Assembly (NCBI GenBank): GCA_964023205.1
Contig: OZ026848.1
Coordinates: 29,189,912-29,253,911 of the forward strand
Origin: Lutraria lutraria
Taxonomy: Eukaryota; Mollusca; Bivalvia; Venerida; Mactridae
Direction of reading: 5' to 3'
DNA: 64,000 bases
The notes beneath the pieces were generated by a model, which had not been told where the DNA came from, did not search any database, and saw nothing but the letters and a program-made list of their open reading frames with translations. Positions 1 to 10,610 of this stretch are shown here, piece after piece (positions within the stretch are counted from its first letter, which is position 1; each line of letters starts with the position of its first letter). A program made the translations under genes and the position numbers.

Positions 1-144
1 ATATTCCCTAATAGGCGCCCAATGCCAATTCATGTCCTCAATGAATGTAATTTCTGGTGTTTGTATATGAGGGTGTGTTTTAAGCCTTAAACTGGTTTGT
101 GAGTCATACAAAGATTTTGAAATTGATACCCAAAAAATTGAAGA

Positions 145-365
145 ACTTTTCATATGCTCCCCTGTGTCGATAGATCGGGGGTATATTGTTTTGTGCCTGC
201 CTGCCTGCCTGCCTGTAGCAAACTTGAACCATGCCTGTAAAATCAAAATGCTTCCACCTTCAATCATCAAACTTCATAATTATTATATTGGTTCCTTATG
301 TAGCCTTTTAGGTCAGTAGGTCAAAGGTCAAGGTCACTCAGAGGGGGCATTTTGTTTTCAAAACA
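145..365 (+). repeat. Dispersed mollusc-type repeat with (TGCC)n tract
   Basis: A GGGGGTATATTG-like start is followed by a five-fold TGCC/CTGC run (about 194-216) and then by a GGTCAAAGGTCAAGGTCAC block at about 318-337. The same block recurs at 3170-3192 and 46120-46140, so this is a dispersed family. No coding frame crosses it. Confidence 0.6.
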
Positions 366-1020
366 TATCTTGTTCAAGATAGCATTGCACATGATTTGGA
401 TTCCTACTTGAATAGTGTTGTTATGAGAGATGTTTCTATTAGGTTAGTGTTGTACTGACTACATGTGTCTTGTTCTTAGTTTTCTTTTCTCTTGTGAATG
501 AAATTAATGATTTCTGTTGTATAACTCTTGGCTCAGTGTTTTCAGACTTACCTTGTTCATTGTAGGGCAAGAATGACTTATCTAATTGCTTAACATGTGT
601 TAGTTTATTGATTGGTTTGATTGTCATCATTGTGGCCTCTAGGGTCTGGTTGCAATTCATAAAATCTCACTTCCTCTAACCACACCAGATCCAAATAACA
701 AACAAACTCAACATATTCAGTAAATATCGTATATTTGTAAGTAGCGATTTGGCAATGCTGAATAAATATACGTCTGGTAAGCATAAGTGCCCAAAGCTGA
801 ATGAAATCATTTGCACGAAAATCATTTTCGTCACAACCTATACTAAATTTCCATTGGTCAAAACAACATTCATTAGCCAACCAAGTTACTTGTTATCAGG
901 TAACATAGCAACCACCGTGCTATGGTACCATGGATCACAACCACTCATAGGAAGGAATTTTCTTATTAATTCTTAAAATCAAACGTCAGAAAAAATATAT
1001 ATAATACAGTAAATCGAGGG
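366..1020. other. AT-rich unique stretch, nothing recognised
   Basis: Short open frames exist on both strands (for example 605-880 and 749-976) but they overlap each other on opposite strands, lack splice context and have biased simple composition. I see no gene or repeat that I can support. Confidence 0.5.
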
Positions 1021-1021
1021 C

Positions 1022-1044
1022 TCAGCGCAACACTGTTGCGCTGA
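1022..1044. repeat. Perfect 23-bp palindrome
   Basis: Two 11-base arms (TCAGCGCAACA and its exact complement) meet at a single central C. The preceding CGAGGGCTCAGCGCA is also seen at about 40703-40717, where the right arm is lost, so the palindrome belongs to a dispersed repeat. Confidence 0.7.
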
Positions 1045-1194
1045 ACCTTTACGAAATTATAGACAATTGACCACAACTTGAGAATAAAACATGAAGTGGC
1101 AATCAGTTCCAAAATCCAACAATAGAAATATGTGGGACATGGCATTTACTAGTATACTCTGAAAACACATTAGGTTTTTCAATTTACATTTTTA

Positions 1195-1390
1195 TACTCC
1201 CACAAACGAAGTTTGGAGTCACTCTGTTGGTTGGCTGGTCTGTCCGCCCGCATACAATATCACAAGTTAATCTTTAAGCGATTGCAATGAAACTTTCAAT
1301 ATGTCATCACAATGAAGTGTAGATGTACAAGACACAATTTTCATGCCCAGCGATCCTCACATTCCAGAGTTATGTGCCCTTGAATTTAGC
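1195..1390 (+). repeat. Dispersed repeat of the GTCTGTCCGCC type
   Basis: A CTGGTCTGTCCGCCCGC block is followed by GCAATGAAACTTTC and by CCAGAGTTATGTGCCCTTG. The last phrase resembles TTTCTGAGTTATGCCCCTTG at about 16613-16632. It is an old diverged repeat. Confidence 0.5.
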
Positions 1391-1970
1391 CCTATAATGT
1401 ACTATTGCGTTCTTAGTGTCAATGCGGCAGCGGGGTTATTAGTCACTTCTGTGACAAACTCTAGTTTTCAATGTTATGATAATTCTGAAAGCATCGATGG
1501 TTTCTTATCTTCTCAAAAAGGGTAGTATATAATCAGGGTGAAGAACTGTCTCATAGGGCCATCCTTATAAACAACATTGGTATGTGATTACATGATTCAA
1601 ACAGTGGGTAAGTAGGTAGTTGTAGGTGTTGCTTTGGTTAACATTTTATGCTGGTACTGAAAACAAAAGAAAGAAACGTATTGTCAAATAACTCAGAAAG
1701 TTTTAATGTCAGAGATTCTTTAATAATGAGTGAGCCACATAACTGCAACTCAACAATTTTGTAAGGATGTTTCATCAATGTTTAATTGATATGCCTATTT
1801 ATATATAATAATTTATTTGCATGTATATTTTACCAAATCAATCTATCAACAAAATTTGTAAATGTTTGTACTACTTAGAGTGTCCTAATGAATAATCTCC
1901 CAAATCTGGGTCACTACTTTATATAAAAAATCCTTACAGTTGAATTTTATTTTCTCTTTCACTAAAACTA
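1391..1970. other. No recognised feature
   Basis: AT-rich sequence with stops in all frames. The 60-codon frame at 1343-1525 largely covers the preceding repeat and has no splice support. Confidence 0.5.
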
Positions 1971-2150
1971 TAGTCAAACCAGTGTTAGTTGCCATGTGTG
2001 ATTAAAGGCCACCCTTCGAATAAATGCCATTGTTTTTGAAACAGACATAGATTATTTATAACCAAATGACCTCTGAGTGAAGGTCACCTGTCCTTACAGA
2101 CCACCTCATGTCTATCCCTAGGGTGACCCTTGTTAACAGGTTTGCCTGTA
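1971..2150. mobile_element. MITE-1 copy
   Basis: It begins TAGTCAAACCAGTGTTAG and ends GTTAACAGGTTTGCCTGTA, diverged inverted copies of one another. Internally it carries the family's AATAAA(G)GCCACC modules. Ends of the form TACAGTCAAACCTGTG...CACAGGTTTGACTGTA flanked by TA suggest a non-autonomous Tc1/mariner-like element. The superfamily is inferred from termini only; no transposase is present. Confidence 0.7.
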
Positions 2151-2381
2151 CTCTAATTGTTACACATGGAGATTATAGAATTTTTGGACGCACATGGAGA
2201 ATAGCACAAAACCATATTATAGTGTATAAATCTGATTAAATACATAGTATTGTTATTTTAAAATAGCATTTAAAGGTTTAAAAAGGTAATCGTATGTTTA
2301 CGTGGAGAGGTGAAAACTTTGAAGTAGGTTTAGTCATGGATTTACTTATTTATAGATGTATCTTCAGTCTTATTTGCTTTC

Positions 2382-2700
2382 ATTAACCTTCATCATCTAT
2401 AACAGAAGGTCATGGGTTCAAATCTTGGCTTCACCGTCCGAATTTTCAGGGATACTTTCAGTGCCCCCATCCCATCTACCGAGCTAAGTACTGTATCTGG
2501 AAAATCACAGTAAAATGATCGAGGCATGTACTGGTGCTTTACACTGTGCACAATACAAACTATTTGTATGAAGTGTAGGGATACAATTCCCCTGTTCTCC
2601 TGTATTTTTCTCTCCCCTCTGTCAGGGGCGGCTCAGAATTGACGATAACTGTTGAATGGGCCACTAAATAACAGATAAATAAATAAACATGAAGCAATCA
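2382..2700 (+). mobile_element. SINE-C copy
   Basis: A tRNA-like B box (GGGTTCAAATC) near 2414 is followed by the body shared by all C copies: CCCCCATCCCATC, a GTACTGTATCTGGAAAATCACAG block, a GGGATACAATTCCCCTGTTCTCCTGTAT-type segment and GGGCGGCTCAGAATTGA, with an A-rich (AAAT)n tail. Other copies lie at about 5.8, 7.7, 24.3, 45.4, 48.7 and 61.3 kb. Confidence 0.75.
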
Positions 2701-2989
2701 CTCCCTGTCAAAATATCAGGTATGAAGTAATTTAAATTTAATCATTATTTGAGCACATCTTTACAGAAGGTCAGGTTATCTAGTTTAGACCAGTGTGTCT
2801 TGGATAAATCTTGCTACTTCAAGTAAAAGAAATGTGTTAAAATTCGGAGATAGATACCAAAATAAATCAATCAATTAAGTGAGTTAAGTAGAAATAGAAT
2901 ATGTCTGACATAAAAGAATAGTGCACTACTTGCAGCTTGTCTAGCAAGTATGTTCATTGATTCCCCTTGAAGTCTAATAATGAAAATTA

Positions 2990-3345
2990 TTATTATGCTC
3001 CTTTTCGAAGAAAGAGGGAATAATGCTTTGCACTTGCTGGTCATTGGTCGGTTGATCCGTCCGTCTGTTACCAAACCTTGCCCGACTAATAACTAGAGAA
3101 CGACTTGGTGTAAGCTCCTCAAATTTGGTTAGGAGGTTGGTCATCACACCCTTATTGATTTTGAGGTCAGTATGTCAAAGGTCAAGGTCACAATGACTTT
3201 CAACACAAAAACCTTGTCCGACCAATGACTAGAGAACAATTAGGCTTAAGGTCCTCAGACATGGTTTCGTGGTTGTTCATCTCATGTAGATGACCTTTAT
3301 TGATTAAGTGCAATAAATCATAGGTCAAGCTCTTTCACAAACACT
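2990..3345 (+). repeat. Dispersed repeat with GGTCAAAGGTCAAGGTCACA
   Basis: It contains two related halves, each with CTTGYCCGACYAATRACTAGAGAA followed by a hydrophilic-looking but stop-ridden stretch, separated by GTCAAAGGTCAAGGTCACAATGAC. The same modules occur at 46040-46270. It is not coding. Confidence 0.6.
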
Positions 3346-3374
3346 TCTGGTTCTAATTAAATGTTTGTTTCAGT

Positions 3375-3475
3375 TGGTATATTTGTTTTAGTGGGTTTAA
3401 CACCACTTTTCAACAATATTTCAGCAATATATGGAGACCAGTTCACCTGACTAGCTTTCCTGGACTGTTTGTCAA
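3375..3475 (-). mobile_element. SINE-A 3' fragment, truncated at the tandem array
   Basis: Read on the minus strand it gives the SINE-A 3' domain: CAGGAAAGCTAGTCAGGTGAAC, then TGAAATATTGTTGAAAAG and GTGTTAAACCC. It stops abruptly at 3475, where the 27-bp array begins. The tRNA head is missing. Confidence 0.6.
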
Positions 3476-4150
3476 TATAACAGGTGTTTCTGTTTGTCAA
3501 TATGACAGGCTGGTGTCCTTGTTTGTCAATATGGCAGGTGTCCCTGTTTGTCAATATGACAGTTGTCCCTGTTTGTCAATATGACAGTTGCCTCTGTTTG
3601 TCAATATGACAGGTGTCCCTGATTTTCAATATGACAGTTGCCCCATTTTGTCAATATGACAGTTGTCCCTGTTGGTCAATATGACAGTTGTCCCTGTTGG
3701 TCAATATGACAGTTGTCCCTGTTGGTCAATATGACAGTTGTCCCTGTTGGTCAATATGACAGTTGTCCCTGTTGGTCAATATGACAGTTGTCCCTGTTGG
3801 TCAATATAACAGTTGTCCCTGTTGGTCAATATGACAGTTGTCCCTGTTGGTCAATATAACAGTTGTCCCTGTTGGTCAATATGACAGTTGTCCCTGTTGG
3901 TCAATATGACAGTTGTCCCTGTTGGTCAATATGACAGTTGTCCCTGTTGGTCAATATAACAGTTGTCCCTGTTGGTCAATATGACAGTTGTCCCTGTTGG
4001 TCAATATGACAGTTGTCCCTGTTGGTCAATATGACAGTTGTCCCTGTTGGTCAATATGACAGTTGTCCCTGTTGGTCAATATGGTGGTTGTTGCTGCTTG
4101 TCAATATGATGGATGTAACTGTTTGTCAATATGATGGTTTCAACTCAGAT
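3476..4150. repeat. 27-bp minisatellite, about 24 copies
   Basis: The unit is TGTCAATATGACAGTTGTCC plus CTGTTGG. Copies are diverged at the left (TTTGTCAATATGACAGG) and at the right (TGATGGTT) and nearly identical from about 3660 to 4080, where most differences are GACAG versus AACAG. The unit is a multiple of three, which explains short open frames on the minus strand; they are not evidence of a gene. Confidence 0.95.
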
Positions 4151-4644
4151 GTCTTCTCAGTATAAGAGACTAGCTGCAACATTACTATAATTATAATTAG
4201 GAGAACAGCATGAATGCTTCAGTACTAAGTAATAAAGTTTCTCTTGCAATAATGTTAATAATTAAGTTAGATGTGGACACTTAGTATCTTCATTTATTTG
4301 TATTTCCTGTTGTTTTATCCATAGGAGTCTGACTTAAATGACTGGTTGATGTTGTTCAAATGGACACTATGTTTTGTTATGTATTAGCTACGTGCTTGTA
4401 TTTTTTGGATAGTACATAATTAAGAAACTGACAACCATTAAGTGATGAAAGTACACTCAATACAAAAGACAGTATGTCACCTCAGTCATCATGCAACATT
4501 TTGATGAGGTCTGTCCCTAATGTCCTGTAGAATTCCTTTGATTTTTAGTGAAGATATGTTATGTTGAGGGCCATAAGTATGTGTCCAGTCCATTAATGTT
4601 TTCAATTCAGTTACTGGTATTAAATGAAATCCAATTAATTGTAC
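4151..4644. other. No recognised feature between two arrays
   Basis: AT-rich spacer with no repeat or coding signal that I can identify. Confidence 0.5.
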
Positions 4645-5670
4645 TGAAGTTCATGGAATACATGTACTGGTTGTATAGTTCATGGAATACATTTACTGGT
4701 TGTAGTAGTTCATGGAATATATTTACTGGTTGTAGTAGTTCATGGAATATATTTACTGGTTGTATAGTTCATGGAATACATTTACTGGTTGTAGTAGTTC
4801 ATGGAATATATTTACTGGTTGTATAGTTCATGGAATACATTTACTGGTTGTAGTAGTTCATGGAATATATTTACTGGTTGTATAGTTCATGGAATACATT
4901 TACTGGTTGTAGTAGTTCATGGAATATATTTACTGGTTGTAGTAGTTCATGTAATATATTTACTGGTTGTATAGTTCATGGAATATATTTACTGGTTGTA
5001 GTAGTTCATGGAATATATTTACTGGTTGTAGTAGTTCATGGAATATATTTACTGGTTGTAGTAGTTCATGGAATACATTTACTGGTTGTAGTAGTTCATG
5101 GAATATATTTACTGGTTGTAGTAGTTCATGGAATATATTTACTGGTTGTAGTAGTTCATGGAATACATTTACTGGTTGTATAGTTCATGGAATACATTTA
5201 CTGGTTGTAGTAGTTCATGGAATATATTTACTGGTTGTAGTAGTTCATGGAATACATTTACTGGTTGTAGTAGTTCATGGAATACATTTACTGGTTGTAG
5301 TAGTTCATGGAATACATTTACTGGTTGTAGTAGTTCATGGAATATATTTACTGGTTGTATAGTTCATGGAATACATTTACTGGTTGTAGTAGTTCATGGA
5401 ATATATTTACTGGTTGTATAGTTCATGGAATACATTTCACTGGTTCTAAAGTTTATGGAATACATTTCACTGGTTCTAAAGTTTATCGAATAAATTTTAT
5501 TGAAACTGTAGTTAATGGAATACATTTTACTGGTACTATAGTTGATGTAATACATGCACTGGCTCTAAAGTTTATGGATAACATTGAAATGTTTTATAGT
5601 TAATGGAATGCATTTACTGCTACTGAAGTTTATGGAAAATATTTTCTGATACTTGCATTCATGGAATCTT
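4645..5670. repeat. 29/30-bp minisatellite with decaying right edge
   Basis: The unit is CATGGAATACATTTACTGGT plus TGTAGTAGTT (30 bp) or TGTATAGTT (29 bp), with ACAT/ATAT alternatives. Between 4741 and 4918 the two versions alternate as 59-bp dimers. From about 5430 to 5670 copies become longer (CACTGGTTCTAAAGTTTATG) and diverged. Open frames with repeated SSWNIFTGC or VVHGIYLLV are by-products of the repeat. Confidence 0.95.
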
Positions 5671-5799
5671 TACTGGTACTTTCAAATATGAAAAAAGCAG
5701 TTAATTACATACCAAGTGTATTATCTCTGGTAAAAGGCTCCATTCCTTGAGTGATTAATGATTGAGTTATATCATTATGTTACTTAACAGTCCATTCAA

Positions 5800-6110
5800 C
5801 AGCTATGGTTATTTCAGTGCAGGCTGAGAGAGAGGGGTAAGAAGATACCAGAGAACCGGGCATTTGTTTCCCTACTATTTTTGGATAGTTTTTCTTTGTT
5901 CTTTAACGTACCCAGTGTAAACCACTGATGCATGCCTCAGCCTTTTCCCTGTGATTTTCTAGACGCAGTTCTTGGCTCGGTAATAGGGATAGGGACACTG
6001 AAAAAAGCGTCCCTGAGAAATTCATAAGGTGGAGTAGAGATTTGAACCAACGACTATCGTTCAGTAATCAAGTGCATTATCACTCGACCACCAATCACCC
6101 CCCAAGTGAT
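5800..6110 (-). mobile_element. SINE-C copy, minus strand
   Basis: The reverse complement reads from a tRNA-like head (GGTTCAAATCTCTACTCC from about 6028-6046) through GTCCCTATCCCTATTACCGAG, the CTGTGATTTTCTAGA complement and the AACCAGAGGG-type body to GCTGTTGAATGG. It is nearly full length. Confidence 0.75.
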
Positions 6111-6204
6111 TAGTTGAACTATAACAGAATTTGATGATACAGGATTGGTCTGTTTGTAGACGTGATATATTATAACATCGTTATTCAGGTTCGATCCTTT
6201 TTAC

Positions 6205-6325
6205 TTACTGATAAATAACAACAAAACAATGACGTCAAAACAAGAGAACGTGGCTGTAAGCGCGCCACGATGTCGTTAACGTTAGCGCGTCCCGACAGAG
6301 ACCTTTGTCTTACTTATTGTTTGTC
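6205..6325. promoter_or_regulatory. CpG-dense island-like patch with a full CRE
   Basis: Unlike its surroundings this patch holds many CpGs (AAGCGCGCCACGATGTCG, TTAGCGCGTCCCGACAG) and a palindromic TGACGTCA (about 6230-6237), the CREB/ATF consensus. A 46-codon frame starts inside it but has no further support. It may be an unmethylated regulatory element or a fragment of an old repeat; this is a weak call. Confidence 0.25.
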
Positions 6326-6330
6326 TTCTA

Positions 6331-7325
6331 TAGTTACCATGTGGAATTATTATGAAATATCTATAAAATTATGTCTGTCGATTTATCCTGTCTCTTACTA
6401 TTATCGCTGATTAGTATTTTGCGAGATAAAGATGAACCATTCTTTGTGTGGATTTTCATATCACAATTTAATAAAGCTGGGAACGTTTTGCATTGTTCCA
6501 CTTTTTGTATTGATGACTTGATTACCATGGTGAAAGAACTTGAGCACTCTGCCGGCATGGAATCACTAATATGTCACTGTCTCATCATCTCTATATTATT
6601 TTCCTCCTGAATTCAAATATATTCATACAATATTGGCTGTTTATATACCATCATTCTCTACAATAAAGTTAGGAAATTGAAATTTTCTATCTACTGAGCC
6701 AGTATTTACTCAAAGGAATGAAATAATTTTCATGAGTAATAATCAATGCTTCCAAAACATACTTAGGGCGTAAAAAGAATGTTTGTTTCTGGTTATCCAC
6801 CTACACACTAATCCCCCCCCCCCCCCCCCCCGTAATCTTTGATTAGGCCAAAGGAATGGTACATCCGCTTTCCTACTTTTTTACCTTTCCACACGCTTTT
6901 AAAGAGTCAAAATAAATAAAACAATAAACAAAATCCTGACCTACCTACCCTTTATTAATGTGCATGTAACCAGTAACAAACATTGTTTGTAGACCATACC
7001 ATTGTTGAAATTTCGGAAAACATTTTACTCTTAATAACATCCATGGGTAAAAATCAATGAATCCAAAATGTCCATATTTTGATTACAAGTAAACTCTAAT
7101 AGTATTGTTGAAGTCACTGTAAACATTGATGCAGTTCTTGAAAGTAACGAAAATATTGCTGCAATGGTTGTAGTTAAAGAAAACATTGTTGTTGATGTGG
7201 ACTTTGTTGACAAGTCTATTGTTTGATTACAATGAAACCTGTATTAATGACCTCACGTATGTATGAACAGGCCATTAACTTATCAGTATAGCAATTAAGA
7301 ATGATCTATCAATTGGTAAAATACA
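6331..7325. other. No gene; contains a C19 run
   Basis: An uninterrupted run of 19 C occurs at 6813-6831. A GTT/GAA-rich stretch at 7085-7210 gives short open frames on both strands but no splice sites or recognisable protein. The remainder is AT-rich and featureless. Confidence 0.5.
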
Positions 7326-7510
7326 CAATCAAACCTGTGTTAGCAGTCACCTCAGAATAAAGGCCACACTGTGAATAAATGTCATTCTTTGAAAACTATT
7401 TTTGAATGCTACTAGAACAAAATAACCTCAGAATAAAGGTCACCAGTCCTGTCATTAAAGGCCACATTGTGTCTTTACCAAGGTTGGCCTTTGTTCACAG
7501 GTTTGACTGT
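7326..7510. mobile_element. MITE-1 copy, good reference copy
   Basis: Left end CAATCAAACCTGTGTTAGC, right end TTGTTCACAGGTTTGACTGT. It contains one CAGAATAAAGGCCACACTGTG module on the left and one AATAACCTCAGAATAAAGGT + CACCAGT module at 7420-7447 on the right. The second module is the ancestor of the 28-bp array at 13.0 kb. Confidence 0.8.
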
Positions 7511-7689
7511 TCTACTATGGTTACCCTTCTTAACCATCTGCACCTAGTTGTATAAACATTGGTGAAATTTAACCACAGGGCTAATTGGTTAAATTTGGGG
7601 TTAAAATTTAGTAATGTGATAGTATGAGTCTCACGTCAAATTGTACCTGAAGCAATGTAACCTAGCTCTGTTTTTGAAGTAAAAGTCAG

Positions 7690-7905
7690 TCATGCATACA
7701 GGTGGATAGATCTCACTTAGGCGGTGAACAGAGGAGCATTTGCACTCATGTTTCTGTTTACCGGTTATAGAGTATTGATGCTTCACACAGGGCATTATAA
7801 AGAACTAGGAAAAACTATTTGCATAAATGCCTGGTTCTCCCCATCTCTCTTGGGTGACGCTAAAATGACCATAGCTGTTGAATGTCGTTAAACAACAGAT
7901 AAGCA
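7690..7905 (+). mobile_element. SINE-C 3' part
   Basis: It carries the C-family body from TATTGATGCTTCACACAGGG through AAGAACTAGGAAAAACTATT and CCTGGTTCTCCCCATCTCTC to GCTGTTGAATGTCGTTAAAC. The tRNA-like head is absent or too diverged to see. Confidence 0.65.
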
Positions 7906-8584
7906 ATCGATCATGTGAGAATGATATAAAGATATTTTCTATGATATGGAAGCATATGAACATATTAATTACTATATTATATGACCTAAAGCAGTAAACC
8001 AAGGGCTTAAAAGCCTTTTATCCACCTGCAATAGCTGACCTAGAGTATTAAATCTGGTTTAAACTGTTAATTGTTATTTATACTTGTCTGAAGAATTTGA
8101 TGTATGTTAGATCTCTAACATTCAGTACAACTCTAGTAAAATGGTAGAAGTCTAAGGACCTGCATAATGGCTTTATTAGGCTAAAAATAAAAATTCTTTG
8201 TTTGTAATGTTCCGATCGACCCATCAAAATGGCCTCTACTTTTCTTTTTTTTTAGGTTTTCAAGTTAACATTTTTTGTTGTTGTCTGTTCGCACCTGTTC
8301 AGTTAAAAAGTACTTTCTGTTTTTAAACCATACCAGAATACATGGCCTTTATCCAATACAAACTGGTTGTTCATCATATTTTGTTCTGTCTAATTACATG
8401 TTTAATGCAGAGCAGACTACATGAAAGTATTGTATATTTCAAAATTGCCAATTATTTTATCAATGGAATTTCAGAAAAAAATATTCCAAAAAAAAATACT
8501 TACCTACCTACCCACCTCTGGAAATTAGGGTCGGAGCAGTACAAACAAACAATTTTTTAATGATGGCCTTTTTGTTATATTTTA
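7906..8584. other. No recognised feature
   Basis: AT-rich sequence. A 72-codon frame at 8342-8560 ends in an A-rich low-complexity tract and is probably chance. Confidence 0.5.
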
Positions 8585-8690
8585 CTATTTATCTATTTGG
8601 GTTTAAGGCAGTTTTTAACAATCTTTCAGTTATACATGTATACAGCAGCAGATTCACCTAAGTTTTCTAACCAGTTTTAACTTGACCGAC
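8585..8690 (-). mobile_element. SINE-D 3' fragment, minus strand
   Basis: The reverse complement gives AAAACTGGTTAGAAAACTTA, GGTGAATCTGCTGCTGTATA, AACTGAAAGATTGTTAAAAA and CTGCCTTAAACCC, matching the 3' domain of the SINE-D at 10.4 kb. Confidence 0.55.
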
Positions 8691-9040
8691 CATATTTCAC
8701 GATATCCATGACAATAAATTGAAGAATGGCATGTCATGAAAGCAAGGTTCAGTGTAACCAATTCTTTGTCCCTAAATCCGAGTTCACTTTAATCTGAGTT
8801 TCTTTATAGAATAGAATATATTCATTTGCATATTTAGTCCTGAAAAGGACTTTTTACAAAGCAGCAATGATACACATTTCACAATGAACAGCATGGTGAC
8901 ATAATATTATGGCGTGAACATAATGTATAATGAAATTTTAAACAAAACGTGGAAAAATCGTTTATATATGTAACAAGTGAGACAAATTTTGAATTTCAGT
9001 ACGGATCCGGGAGAGACAGTGTTATTAGAAAATTAACACT
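8691..9040. other. Spacer before the 20-bp array
   Basis: AT-rich with no recognised element. The 191-codon frame beginning at 8949 becomes pure array translation after about 9045 and is not taken as a gene. Confidence 0.5.
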
Positions 9041-9044
9041 GGTA

Positions 9045-10375
9045 GTAACATGTGCACTGCTATTATATGTTATGCGTTGCTATTATATGTTATGCGTTGC
9101 TATTATATGTTATGTGTTGCTATTATATGTTACATTTTGCTATTACATGTTATACGTTGCTATTATATGTTACACATTGCTATTATATGTTATGTGTTGC
9201 TATTACATGTATATGTTACGCGTTGCTATTATATGTTATGTGTTGCTATTATATGTTACACATTGCTATTATATGTTACACATTGCTATTATATGTTATG
9301 CATTGCTATTATATGTATATGTTACGCGTTGCTATTATATGTTATGTGTTGCTATTATATGTAACACATTGCTATTATATGTTACGCATTGCTGTTATAT
9401 GTTACACATTGCTATTATATGTAACACATTGCTATTATATGTTACGCATTGCTGTTATATGTTACGCATTGCTATTATATGTTACACATTGCTATTATAT
9501 GTAACACATTGCTATTATATGTAACACATTGCTATTATATGTTACACATTGCTATTATATGTAACACATTGCTATTATATGTTACACGTTGCTATTATAT
9601 GTTACGCATTGCTATTATATGTTACACATTGCTATTATATGTAACACATTGCTGTTATATGTTACACATTGCTATTATATGTTACGCATTGCTATTATAT
9701 GTTACACATTGCTGTTATATGTAACACATTGCTGTTATATGTTACACATTGCTGTTATATGTTACACATTGCTGTTATATGTTACACATTGCTATTATAT
9801 GTAACACATTGCTATTATATGTAACACATTGCTGTTATATGTTACACATTGCTATTATATGTAACACATTGCTGTTATATGTTACACATTGCTATTATAT
9901 GTAACATATTGCTATTATATGTTACACATTGCTATAATATGTAACACATTGCTGTTATATGTTACACATTGCTATTATATGTAACACATTGCTGTTATAT
10001 GTAACACATTGCTATTATATGTAACACATTGCTGTTATATGTTACGCATTGCTATTATATGTTACACATTGCTATTATATGTTATGCGTTGCTATTATAT
10101 GTAACACATTGCTATTATATGTAACACATTGCTATTATATGTTACACATTGCTATTATATGTAACACATTGCTGTTATATGTTACGCATTGCTATTATAT
10201 GTTACACATTGCTATTATATGTTATGCGTTGCTATTATATGTAACACATTGCTATTATATGTAACACATTGCTATTATATGTAACACATTGCTGTTATAT
10301 GTTACGCATTGCTATTATATGTTACACATTGCTATTATATGTTATGCGTTGCTATTATATGTTACGCATTATATG
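9045..10375. repeat. 20-bp minisatellite, about 66 copies
   Basis: The unit is TTGCTATTATATGTTACACA. Variation is concentrated at a few positions: GTTAC/GTAAC, CTATT/CTGTT and ACACA/ACGCA/ATGCG. Two copies near 9210 and 9310 carry a 6-bp insertion (GTATAT). All three + frames are open because the unit lacks stops, giving apparent proteins of up to 191 aa rich in YYML and LLLYV; these are artefacts of the repeat. The array ends about 15 bp before a SINE-D. Confidence 0.95.
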
Positions 10376-10389
10376 GAAGTCATTTTATG

Positions 10390-10610
10390 ATCCAACTTTG
10401 GCCGCAGTCTAGTGGTTTGTGAGCTGGACTTGTAACCTGGTGATCTGGTCCTAACAGGTTGTCAGCTCCTTGTGGAAGGGTATATGGTAGCACTAGTTAG
10501 AATATAGTCCAGGAAAACTGGAAAACTGGTTAGGTGATTCGGCCACTGTATAAAACTGAAATATCATTGAAAGTCTGTGTTAACCCTTTTGAAACAAACA
10601 AACAAACATT
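10390..10610 (+). mobile_element. SINE-D copy
   Basis: The tRNA-like head (GGCCGCAGTCTAGTGGTTTG, then GAGCTGGACTTGTAACCTGG) is followed by GTTGTCAGCTCCTTGTGGAA, GGTTAGGTGATTCGGCCACT and GTATAAAACTGAAATATC, ending in an (AAAC)n tail at about 10594-10608. Related copies lie at 53.3, 58.7 and 61.9 kb. Confidence 0.7.

Noticed and set aside
3476..4150. CRISPR-like array
   Set aside because: Units are contiguous without spacers of unique sequence, and the context is eukaryotic with no associated genes.
4548..5603. Overlapping frames with SSWNIFTGC repeats
   Set aside because: Translation of the 29/30-bp array; the mixture of unit lengths shifts frames, which a real protein would not tolerate.
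6371..6610. Opposed frames of 79 and 65 codons near the CpG patch
   Set aside because: They overlap on opposite strands, lack splice support and no family is recognised.
8949..10264. Several long open frames (up to 191 aa) with repeated membrane-like YYMLCVAIICY patterns
   Set aside because: They coincide exactly with the 20-bp array, occur in all three + frames and are a necessary result of a stop-free repeat.
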